A stretch of DNA of 64,000 nt, taken from assembly GCF_001513745.1 (NCBI RefSeq), contig NZ_CP013382.1:2849544-2913543 (forward strand), written 5' to 3'. This document shows, in pieces, positions 49,282 to 56,952 of the stretch. The notes below the pieces were generated by a model. That model ran no database searches and was not told the DNA's origin. It saw only the letters and a list, made by a program, of their open reading frames with translations. The translations under genes were made by a program, and so were the position numbers. Numbering within the stretch: position 1 is the first letter of the stretch; the number at the start of each line of letters is the position of its first letter. This DNA is from Burkholderia humptydooensis (lineage in GTDB: Bacteria > Pseudomonadota > Gammaproteobacteria > Burkholderiales > Burkholderiaceae).

Positions 49282-49989
49282 TCAACCGATCCGCCACGCC
49301 CCCGCGCGCTCGAACGCCTGCCGCGCCTGCACGAGCGTCGCGCGGGCGGCGCGCGCGTCGCCCGCGACTTGCAGCAACGCGCCGAGCTGCGACGGCGCTT
49401 TCGCGAGTTCGCGCAGGATCGGCAGGATCGCCGTGCTGCCGTCTTCGCGCAGGCCGGCCATCGCGGCCTTCGGCAGCGTGCGCCACGCCGGATCGACGAT
49501 CGCGCGGCACACCGCGAACGGCACGCCGCGCGCCGCCGCGAATGCGCCGGCGATATGCGATTCCATGTCGACCGCGAGCGCGCCCTTCGACCGGTGCAGC
49601 GCGTCCTTCTCGCGCGCGTCGACGACGGGCGCGCCGACCGCCGCGACCGCGCCGCGACGCGTGCGCGACGCGACCGGCGTGCCGGCGAGCGCGGCGACGA
49701 TGCGCGCGCTCCACGCGGCATCGGTATCGAGCACGCCGAACGGCCCGTCGACGGAATCGGCGACGATCAATGCGCCCGGCGCGAGTTCGGGCGCGAGCCC
49801 GCCCGCCGTGCCGAAGCTGACGACGCCCGCGCAGCCGTGCGCATCGGCCGCCTCGGCGAGCGCACGCTCGAGCCGGTCCGCGCGCGCCGCATAGACGGCC
49901 TCGACGCCCACGCCGCGCGCGATCCGCGCTTCGAACGCCATTCCGGCGACGGCGATCACGGCTGCGGCCGAACGACCGAAACCAGCCAT
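49282..49989 (-). CDS. hpnG: Hopanoid-associated nucleoside phosphorylase HpnG
   Basis: A 235-residue nucleoside phosphorylase-like protein. HpnG removes adenine from adenosyl-hopane to give ribosylhopane on the way to bacteriohopanetetrol. Family segments visible are VIAVAGMAFEARIA, the VVSFGTAGGLAPELAPGALIV strand-loop, and ALAVDMESHIAGAFAAARG with the substrate-ribose Glu. It follows shc directly (6 bp gap), and hpnD precedes shc, which fixes the pathway. Similarity to MTA/SAH nucleosidases alone would be ambiguous; the neighbours decide it. Confidence 0.88.
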   Translation of the reverse strand: MAGFGRSAAAVIAVAGMAFEARIARGVGVEAVYAARADRLERALAEAADAHGCAGVVSFGTAGGLAPELAPGALIVADSVDGPFGVLDTDAAWSARIVAALAGTPVASRTRRGAVAAVGAPVVDAREKDALHRSKGALAVDMESHIAGAFAAARGVPFAVCRAIVDPAWRTLPKAAMAGLREDGSTAILPILRELAKAPSQLGALLQVAGDARAARATLVQARQAFERAGAWRIG

Positions 49990-49995
49990 CGGCCG

Positions 49996-52014
49996 TTACA
50001 TCCCGACCGTCACGCGCGCCGCACCCGCGCGCTTCAGGTTGCGATAGCGGGCGAGCGCCCACAGCGGGAAGAACTTGCGGTAGCCGTGATAGCGCAGATA
50101 GAACACGCGCGGGAAGCCCGTCGCGGTGAAGCGCGTCTCGTCCCACAGGCCATGCTCGCGCTGCGTGCCGAGCAGATGGCCGATGCCGCGCGCGACGGCC
50201 GGATTGTCGACCTCGCCCGCCGCCATCAGGCCAAGCAGCGCCCACGCGGTCTGCGACGACGTGCTCGGCGCGCGCTCGTAGCCGCGGTAGTCGAGCTTGT
50301 AGCTGTCGCCGTCCTCGCCCCAGCCGCCATCGGGATTCTGGATCGACAGCAGCCATTGCGCGGCGCGCTTCACGCGCGGATCGTCGTGGCCGAGGCCGGC
50401 CGCGTTCAGCGAGCACAGCGCGGTCCACGTGCCGTAGATGTAGTTCATCCCCCAGCGGCCGTACCAACTGCCGTCCGGCTCCTGCTCCTTCAGCATGTAG
50501 TCGAGCGCGCGGCGCGCGGGCTCGCTCGACGCGCTCGTCTCGCCGAGCTGCGCGAGCATCGACAGGCAGCGGCCCGACACGTCGGCCGTCGGCGGATCGA
50601 GCAGCGCGCCGTGATCGGAGAACGGGATGTTGTTCAGGTAGTACTGCGTATTCTCCGGCTCGAACGCACCCCAGCCGCCGTCGCTGCTCTGCATGCCGAC
50701 GACCCACTCGCGCGCGCGCGCGATCGACTCGCGGTACGCGTCCGTCTGATCGTGCTTCGCGACGCGGTCCATCGCCATCACGACGACCGCCGTGTCGTCG
50801 ACGTCCGGATAGTGCGCATTCGCGTACTGGAACGCCCAGCCGCCGGGCCGCACGTGCGGGCGGCGCGAGATCCAGTCGCCGCGCACGTCGAGGATCTGCC
50901 GCGGCACGAGCCAGTCGAGGCCGCGCACGGCCGCTTCGCGCGCGCGCTCGTCGCCCGTTTCGAGCAGCGCGTGCGCGGCGAGCGACGTGTCCCAGACGGG
51001 CGACAGGCACGGCTGGCAATACGCCTCCTCTTCGCCGACGACGAGCAGCTTCTCGATCGACTGGCGCGCGATCGCGCGGTTCGGATGATCCTCGGGGTAG
51101 CCGAGCGCCGCGTACATCATCACCGCGTTCGCCATCGCCGGATAAATCGCGCCGAGGCCGTCCTCGCCGTTCAGGCGCTCGTCGACGAACGCCGCCGCCT
51201 GGCGGATCGCGCGCTCGCGCGTATAGCGCGGGAAGAGGCCGTCGGCGAGACGCAGCACGCCGTCCACCGCGCGGAAGAACGCAAACCAGCCGGCATGCTG
51301 ATGCGGCTGCTTCGGCAGCAGGCCGGTGTTGACGGGCGCGCTCTTGAACAGCTCGTCGATGCGCACGCCGCGCGGGTTCTTCGCGACCGGGCGCTTCGCG
51401 TTCAGCACGAGAAGCGGCACGATCACGGTGCGCGCCCAGTACGACACCTTCGACAAATGGAACGGGAACCACTGTGGCAGCAGTATGATCTCGACCGGCA
51501 TCATCGGCACCGCGTACCACGGCACGACGCCGTACAGCGCAAGCTGGATCCGCGTGAACACGTTCGACATCTCCGCGCCGCCCATCGCATGGATCGCGCG
51601 GCGCGCACGCTGCATGTGCTCGGCGTTCTCGTCGTCGCCGATCACCTTCAGCGCGAAGTACGCCTTCACGCTCGCGCTGATGTTCGGCGCGCCGTCGGTG
51701 AAGAGCGGCCAGCCGCCATCCGGCTGCTGGATGCGGCGCAGATAGCGCGCGATCTTCTGCTCGAGCTCGGCGTTCGGCTCCTCGCCGAGATAGTGGACGA
51801 GCAGCACGTATTCGGCGGGAATCGTCGAATCGGCTTCGAGCTCGTAGACCCAGTGGCCGTCCGCGTTCTGCGCGGCGAGCAGCGCATCGGTCGCGCGCGC
51901 GACGGCGGCGTCGAGGCCGGTCGTCGCGGCGGACGGGGCGGGCGCATCGGCGGCGGCCGGCGCGGCGGGCACAGCGGTGGCGTCGAGCGTGTGCATTTCG
52001 GTCATGTCGTTCAT
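49996..52014 (-). CDS. shc: Squalene-hopene cyclase
   Basis: A 672-residue cyclase converting squalene to hopene and hopanol at the inner membrane. The catalytic protonation motif DVDD is at 404-407 (YPDVDDTAVVV). Multiple QW repeats can be seen, for example QQPDGGWPLF near 96, QSSDGGWGAFEP near 480 and IQNPDGGWGEDGDSYKLD near 570. The ATG at 52014 has GAGGG 4-5 bases upstream and gives a normal family length; a longer frame to 52212 is rejected. It lies between hpnD and hpnG. Confidence 0.96.
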   Translation of the reverse strand: MNDMTEMHTLDATAVPAAPAAADAPAPSAATTGLDAAVARATDALLAAQNADGHWVYELEADSTIPAEYVLLVHYLGEEPNAELEQKIARYLRRIQQPDGGWPLFTDGAPNISASVKAYFALKVIGDDENAEHMQRARRAIHAMGGAEMSNVFTRIQLALYGVVPWYAVPMMPVEIILLPQWFPFHLSKVSYWARTVIVPLLVLNAKRPVAKNPRGVRIDELFKSAPVNTGLLPKQPHQHAGWFAFFRAVDGVLRLADGLFPRYTRERAIRQAAAFVDERLNGEDGLGAIYPAMANAVMMYAALGYPEDHPNRAIARQSIEKLLVVGEEEAYCQPCLSPVWDTSLAAHALLETGDERAREAAVRGLDWLVPRQILDVRGDWISRRPHVRPGGWAFQYANAHYPDVDDTAVVVMAMDRVAKHDQTDAYRESIARAREWVVGMQSSDGGWGAFEPENTQYYLNNIPFSDHGALLDPPTADVSGRCLSMLAQLGETSASSEPARRALDYMLKEQEPDGSWYGRWGMNYIYGTWTALCSLNAAGLGHDDPRVKRAAQWLLSIQNPDGGWGEDGDSYKLDYRGYERAPSTSSQTAWALLGLMAAGEVDNPAVARGIGHLLGTQREHGLWDETRFTATGFPRVFYLRYHGYRKFFPLWALARYRNLKRAGAARVTVGM

Positions 52015-52216
52015 CGGTCCCTCTCTTATTGCCGGCGCGTGCCCGGCGGTTTCGCCTGGCGGAGCGCGCCCGTTCGTCGCGGGCCGGCCTGCGGCCGTCC
52101 AAGCGCCCGCGAGCACCTGGATCGGCACGCGCATGCGCGTGCCGGGGGGGTTGCATGCGCCGCGCGGGTGTCGCGCGACGGCGAATGGCGATGCGGCGCG
52201 CGCCGCCCGCATCGAA

Positions 52217-53065
52217 TCAGAACAGCGCGTAACGCGCCACGAGCAGCAGCATCCGCGCGCGCGGCTTGCGCAGCGGCGCGCGCGGCGGTGCGAAGCCGCG
52301 CGCGACCGCGGCTTCGAGAATCAGGCGATACGCGCCCGACATGATGCGCGGCGCGCGAACCTGCGCGCGCCGCGACGCGTCCATCACCGCGTCGGCCTGC
52401 GCAAAATGTTGCTGCGCGCGCTCGACGAGCGTCGCGCACACGCGCGGCAGCTTCGGGTCGCGCGCAATCGTCTGCGGATCGGCGATCGCGATCCCTTCGC
52501 GCGCGAGCAGCTCGCGCGGCAGGTAGCAGCGGTTGATCGTCGCGTCGTCGTCGATGTCGCGCAGGATGTTCGTCAGTTGCAGCGCGCGGCCGAGGTGATG
52601 CGACAGCTCGCGGCCGGGCTCGTCCGGCATCCCGAAAATCCTCACCGATAGCCGGCCGGCCGAGCTGGCGACGCGGTCGCAGTACAGATCGAGCGTCGCT
52701 TCGTCGGGCGCGCAGATATCCTCGGCGGCGTCCATCGCCATGCCGTCGATCATCGCGTGAAAGTCTTCGCGACGCAGGCCGAACTTGCCGATCTCGCGCG
52801 CGAGCGGCACGAGCGACGCGCGTGGCTTGCCCGCGTAGCAGTCGTCGATGTCGGCGCGCCAGCGGTCGAGCTGCGCCGCGCGCTCGGCGCGCGGGCCGCC
52901 TTCGTCGGCGATGTCGTCGACCGCGCGGCAGAATGCGTAGACTTGGAACATCGCGTCGCGCTGCTCCGCGGGCAGGATGCGCATCGCGAGATAGAAAGAG
53001 CTGCCCGATGTGACGGCAGCGGCGTCGGTTTCGTTATCGTCCACGACGGGATTGGAAACGGCCAA
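52217..53065 (-). CDS. hpnD: Presqualene diphosphate synthase HpnD
   Basis: A 282-residue squalene/phytoene synthase-family enzyme. Two Asp-rich prenyl-diphosphate motifs are visible, FCRAVDDIADE and LTNILRDIDDDA, plus YCDRVASSAGRLSVRIFG. HpnD makes presqualene diphosphate from two farnesyl diphosphates, the first committed step to hopanoid squalene. The TTG at 53065 (MAVSNPVVDD) has GGAG upstream and gives the usual family length; a GTG at 53170 would add 35 residues. It is first in hpnD-shc-hpnG. HpnC and HpnE, which finish squalene synthesis, are not in the window. Confidence 0.9.
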   Translation of the reverse strand: MAVSNPVVDDNETDAAAVTSGSSFYLAMRILPAEQRDAMFQVYAFCRAVDDIADEGGPRAERAAQLDRWRADIDDCYAGKPRASLVPLAREIGKFGLRREDFHAMIDGMAMDAAEDICAPDEATLDLYCDRVASSAGRLSVRIFGMPDEPGRELSHHLGRALQLTNILRDIDDDATINRCYLPRELLAREGIAIADPQTIARDPKLPRVCATLVERAQQHFAQADAVMDASRRAQVRAPRIMSGAYRLILEAAVARGFAPPRAPLRKPRARMLLLVARYALF

Positions 53066-53618
53066 GACGAGCTCCGCTAAGACGCCCCCGCGGGGCGATT
53101 GAAGAAGCCATGCCCGGCTGGGGATGGTAAATGCGTGCGAGATGCGCGAACGATCGGCGCAGACAGGCACAAATTACCGGCGGGAAACCGGAATTGGGCG
53201 TGAGTATAGCAATCTTTAAAGGCCGCTGCCGCGCGGTTCGGCTGTCGAATTCGGGGCGGGCGGCGAAGCGTGGCGCGGTTGCGACGCGGTCGTGGCGAAT
53301 GCCTGGCGATGGTGTGGCGAGCGATCCGGCTTGGCGGACGGAGCCTGGCCGAATGGCCGGTGGAATAGGGGACGGAAGCGTGGCAATGGTTGACGTCGAA
53401 GACCAATTTCACTCCGATAAAACCACAATTCGTCAATTTCCCTAGAATTGACAACCTCATAAATTCAATCGAGATCAGCCTGCGCCAGACACGCCGCCCA
53501 CGACGGCAGAGTACATTCTTGGGGCACGATCACCCGCCACAGTGCGCCGATTCGTCACTAAGATGGCGCTGGCTCGCACCCGAAGTTTGAAGCAAATCGA
53601 AGATATAAGGAGACAGAC
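53066..53618. other. Divergent intergenic region between hpnD and the hydrolase
   Basis: About 550 bases. The right part (53400-53600) is richer in A/T and includes TTGACA near 53449, but I could not pair it with a convincing -10 box. Small frames here do not look coding. Promoters of the hopanoid operon (minus) and the hydrolase (plus) should both be here. Confidence 0.45.
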
Positions 53619-54524
53619 TTGCCGACCGAACCGCGCGACACCCCCGCCGACCGCCGCGACCCCGCGGCCGCGACCCCGCTGCCTTTCGTGCTGGTGCACG
53701 GCGCCTGGCACGGCGCATGGGCCTACGAGCGGGTGATCCCCGCGCTCGCCGCGCACGGCCACGCGGCCATCGCACGCGATCTGCCCGCGCACGGCGTCAA
53801 CGCCCGCTTCCCCGCGTCGTTCCTCAAGCGGCCGCTCGATGCCGCCGCCTTCGCGAGCGAGCCGTCGCCCGTCGCGGGCACGACGCTCGACGATTACGTC
53901 GACCACGTGCTGCGCACCGTCGACCAGGCTCGCGCGCTCGGTCACGAACGCGTCGTGCTGGTCGGCCACAGCATGGGCGGCATCGCGATCACGATGGCCG
54001 CCGAGCGCGCACCCGAGAAGATCGCGAAGCTCGTCTATCTGGCCGCGTTCATGCCGACCGCCGGCACGAAGGGGCTCGACTACGTGCGCGCGCCGGAGAA
54101 CCAGGGCGAAATGCTCGCGCCGCTGATGATGGCGAGCCCGAAAGCGACGGGCGCGCTGCGGATGGACCCGCGCAGCGAAGATCCGGCATACCGCGCGGCC
54201 GCGAAACGCGCGCTCTGCGACGACGCGGACGACGCCGATCACACGGCCGTCGGCCATCTGCTCAGTTGCGACGTGCCCGCGGCGCCGTTCGCGGCGCGCA
54301 TCGAGACCACGGCCGCCCGCTGGGGCGCGATCGAGCGCCATTACGTCAAGTGCCTGCGCGACCGGGTGCTGCTGCCGGCGCTGCAACAGCGCTTCATCGA
54401 CGAGGCCGACGCGCTCGCCCCCGGCAACCGCACGCACGTGCACACGCTCGACAGCAGCCACTCGCCGTTCATTGCGCAGGCGGGCGCGGTCGCCGATACG
54501 CTCGCCGCGATCGCGCGCGGCTGA
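53619..54524 (+). CDS. Alpha/beta-hydrolase, esterase of the SABP2/hydroxynitrile lyase-like group
   Basis: A 301-residue cytoplasmic alpha/beta-hydrolase. The oxyanion segment is FVLVHGAWHGAWAYERV, the nucleophile is Ser118 in VGHSMGG, and the C-terminal catalytic His is in DSSHSPF. The HGAWHGAW pattern is typical of the salicylate-esterase/hydroxynitrile-lyase-like branch. The start is a TTG at 53619 with AAGGAG exactly 6 bases upstream. It stands alone and faces a convergent diguanylate cyclase gene. Substrate unknown. Confidence 0.85.
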   Translation: MPTEPRDTPADRRDPAAATPLPFVLVHGAWHGAWAYERVIPALAAHGHAAIARDLPAHGVNARFPASFLKRPLDAAAFASEPSPVAGTTLDDYVDHVLRTVDQARALGHERVVLVGHSMGGIAITMAAERAPEKIAKLVYLAAFMPTAGTKGLDYVRAPENQGEMLAPLMMASPKATGALRMDPRSEDPAYRAAAKRALCDDADDADHTAVGHLLSCDVPAAPFAARIETTAARWGAIERHYVKCLRDRVLLPALQQRFIDEADALAPGNRTHVHTLDSSHSPFIAQAGAVADTLAAIARG

Positions 54525-54544
54525 CGCCGGTCGTCCGACGAAGC

Positions 54545-54573
54545 GAGGCGGGGCAAACCGGCCTCGCCGCCTC
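54545..54573. terminator. Possible hairpin between convergent genes
   Basis: GAGGCGG...CCGCCTC arms with further internal pairing lie between the hydrolase stop (plus) and the diguanylate cyclase stop (minus). There is no T-run; call based on position and symmetry. Confidence 0.35.
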
Positions 54574-55507
54574 AGCCGAACGCAACCGAGCAGTTGCGCC
54601 CCTGCCGCTTCGCGCGGTAGAGCGCGGCGTCGGCTTCGTTGACGAGCGTCTCGTGCGTGAGCGCGCCGGCGTGCGCGGCCGCGCCGCCGACGCTCGCCGT
54701 CACCGGCACCCGCACGCCTTCCGCTTCGATCGGCGTGCTGCCGATCGTCTGCCGGATCTTCTCGGCGACGTGCATCGCCTCGTCGAGCGACGTGCAAGGC
54801 AAGAGCAGCGCGAATTCCTCGCCGCCGAAGCGGCCGAACGTGTCCTGCGAGCGCACGACGTCCGCGACGCGCTGCGCCATCATGCGCAGCACGTTGTCCC
54901 CGACGACGTGGCCGAAGCGATCGTTGATCGTCTTGAAGTGGTCGAGATCGAACAGCAGCACCGACAGATTGCCGCCGTAGCGCTGCCAGCGCGAGAATTC
55001 GTCGCGCAGCCGCGCCTCGAAGAAGCGCCGGTTCGCGATGCCCGTCAGGCCGTCGCGGTTCGCGTATTCCTGCAGCTTCGCGACGGCCTCCTCGCGCTCG
55101 CGCTGCATCACGCTCACGTGCGTCACATCGGAGATCGTCACGCAGACGGCCTCCACTTCGCGCCCGCGTGCGATCGGCACGAACGTGCAGTCCTGCTGCA
55201 TGAAGTCGACGCCGCCCGTGATCGGCCGGTCGTGATCGAAGCGGAACAGATACGGGCGCTGCTCCCACGAGCTGAACGCGAAACCGCCGAGCTGGAACAC
55301 GCTTTCGATCTTGCGCGACAGCCATGCGCGCGGCAGGTCCGGAAAGCTGTCGAACAGATTGCGGCCGATCACGTCGGCGGCCGCGACGCCGCTGTGATCC
55401 TGCATGAACCGGTTCCACATGAGTACCCTCATCTCGCGGTCGACCACGAAAATACCGAAGCTGACCCGTTCGATGACGAGATCGCTCAGTGAGGAAAGCA
55501 GGTTCAT
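54572..55507 (-). CDS. PAS-GGDEF diguanylate cyclase
   Basis: A 311-residue soluble cyclase. An N-terminal PAS domain (VSFGIFVVDREMRVLMWNRF, then DVIGRNLFDSFPDLP) precedes a coiled linker and a GGDEF domain with active motif GGEEF (GRFGGEEFALLLP). A typical upstream inhibitory-site R-x2-D is not obvious. It makes c-di-GMP. The ATG at 55507 overlaps the CheC-like gene by ATGA, and the order receiver, CheC-like, cyclase suggests the first two set the input to the cyclase. Confidence 0.93.
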   Translation of the reverse strand: MNLLSSLSDLVIERVSFGIFVVDREMRVLMWNRFMQDHSGVAAADVIGRNLFDSFPDLPRAWLSRKIESVFQLGGFAFSSWEQRPYLFRFDHDRPITGGVDFMQQDCTFVPIARGREVEAVCVTISDVTHVSVMQREREEAVAKLQEYANRDGLTGIANRRFFEARLRDEFSRWQRYGGNLSVLLFDLDHFKTINDRFGHVVGDNVLRMMAQRVADVVRSQDTFGRFGGEEFALLLPCTSLDEAMHVAEKIRQTIGSTPIEAEGVRVPVTASVGGAAAHAGALTHETLVNEADAALYRAKRQGRNCSVAFG

Positions 55508-56127
55508 AAGCTGGACAACAACGAATCGAGCGCGTCGCTCATGTGGCGAATCGAATCTTCCGCGAGCAGCATCACGAAATGCGTGCGCGCACCGTCGTCC
55601 GCGACGCCGAAGTTCACTTCGAGAAGAAGCGTCTCGCTCCACGCGAGCACGTCGGGCTGAAACACGTCGTCGAGCGCGATGTCCTCGCCGAGCAGCCCCG
55701 GCGGCGAAAACACCGGCGTGCGCCCGAGCTCGTCGAGGATCGACGATACGCACGCGCCCATCAGCACGTTTGCCATGTCGAACACGAGCTCGGCCTGCGT
55801 GACGGTGCCGAACTCGTCGTCCGCGTATGCGTCGTCGACGAGCGACACGAGCTGGCCGAGGCCCGCGCTGCGGCACAGCATCAGCGCCTCTCCCTTGATG
55901 TCCGAGCGAAAGCCCTGGCGCACGGCGGTCACGTTGTCGTGAATGCCCGTCATGTCGCGCAGCACGCGCCCGACGTCGGCCGCGCGCACGACGCGCACGC
56001 GCGGCACCGAAAGCTCGATGAAGGTGCCGAGGAGAAGCGCGAGCCGCGCCGCCGCGCGTCCCATCGCGAGGTTGGCGATCTCCTGCAGGGCGTCGCGTTG
56101 CTCCGCCGTCAACACCGTCTCAGACAT
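55504..56127 (-). CDS. CheC/CheX-like CheY-P phosphatase
   Basis: A 207-residue protein of the CheC/FliY/CheX phosphatase family. The active-site helix motif E-x2-N occurs at Glu16/Asn19 (QEIANLAMG, then P42), and a second helix has Asp117/Asn120 (FDMANVLMG) with Asp in place of Glu. It should dephosphorylate a receiver, most likely the adjacent CheY-like protein. The ATG at 56127 lies inside the end of the receiver gene, with AAGGAG about 10 bases upstream; an ATG at 56136 is too close to that site. Confidence 0.88.
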   Translation of the reverse strand: MSETVLTAEQRDALQEIANLAMGRAAARLALLLGTFIELSVPRVRVVRAADVGRVLRDMTGIHDNVTAVRQGFRSDIKGEALMLCRSAGLGQLVSLVDDAYADDEFGTVTQAELVFDMANVLMGACVSSILDELGRTPVFSPPGLLGEDIALDDVFQPDVLAWSETLLLEVNFGVADDGARTHFVMLLAEDSIRHMSDALDSLLSSL

Positions 56128-56488
56128 ACAACCCATACTCCTTGAGAATGGGCAGCAATGCTTCCGAGGTGACGGGCTTGGCGACGAAAGCCACCGCGCC
56201 CAGCTCACGCACGCGTGCCTGCGCCATCGGTTGGATATCGGCGGACACGACGATCACGAACGTGTTCAGATCCTCGCCGCGCAACGTCTCGAGCACTTCG
56301 TAGCCGCTCATGTCCGGCATCGTCAGATCGAGAAACATCACCGATGCCTTGCCGTCGCGATACAGCGCCAGCGCCTCGCGACCGTTCGACGCGTAGTTCA
56401 CGTCGACGTCCCAGTCCGCCGGCAGCGCCTTCGTCAGCAGCTTGCGGGCAAGCAAGGAATCGTCGGCGATCACAATCGGCAGGGGCAT
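56120..56488 (-). CDS. CheY-like single-domain response regulator
   Basis: A 122-residue receiver with the acidic pair Asp9/Asp10 (IVIADDSLL), phospho-acceptor Asp54 (MFLDLTMPDMSG) and Lys104 (FVAKPVT). There is no output domain. It overlaps the CheC-like gene by 8 bp and heads a three-gene operon ending in a diguanylate cyclase. The partner kinase is unknown; the hybrid kinase divergently encoded from 56953 is a candidate. No strong ribosome-binding site is visible at the ATG. Confidence 0.9.
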   Translation of the reverse strand: MPLPIVIADDSLLARKLLTKALPADWDVDVNYASNGREALALYRDGKASVMFLDLTMPDMSGYEVLETLRGEDLNTFVIVVSADIQPMAQARVRELGAVAFVAKPVTSEALLPILKEYGLYV

Positions 56489-56952
56489 GGCTGTCGTGGC
56501 GGTAAACGGAGTCGTATGTCTCGCGTTAACGACGGTTCGCCGCGCTTCTTTAGGCAAGGTGCGACTGGCGATACGAGGGACGGACCACGCGCGCACCGCT
56601 CGGCTCGCAAGAACCAGCCGACCGCCTGACGCACCCGCCCGCGGATGGGCCTCGTCGAGGCCGCGCCCGGGCATCGCGGGCGTTTTCCGCATAGGAAAGC
56701 GATGCGCGATTCTGGTAGTAAACCCCGTGCGTTGCAACTCGCCATTTTTGGCGGTTCGAACAGAATTGATTAGCTCGAATTCGAATCCGGGAATAGCTCG
56801 AATTGTTTTGGCGATAAGCACGCAAATTATTCTTTTGCTTACGTTTGCGCTTTTGAATTCGTCGCTGTTTGCGCGCGGCGCGCGCAACCGCCGGAAATCC
56901 GGCCTTGCGCAAGCTCCGCGCCCCACGCGGATCGCGCGTGCGCGACTCGTTT
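56489..56952. other. Divergent intergenic region between the receiver gene and the hybrid kinase
   Basis: About 460 bases with an AT-rich middle around 56740-56860. It should hold both promoters. I see no reading frame with coding character that is free of overlap artefacts. Confidence 0.45.

Noticed and set aside
53446..53480. TTGACA box that could start a promoter for the hydrolase
   Set aside because: No -10 hexamer lies at a suitable spacing.
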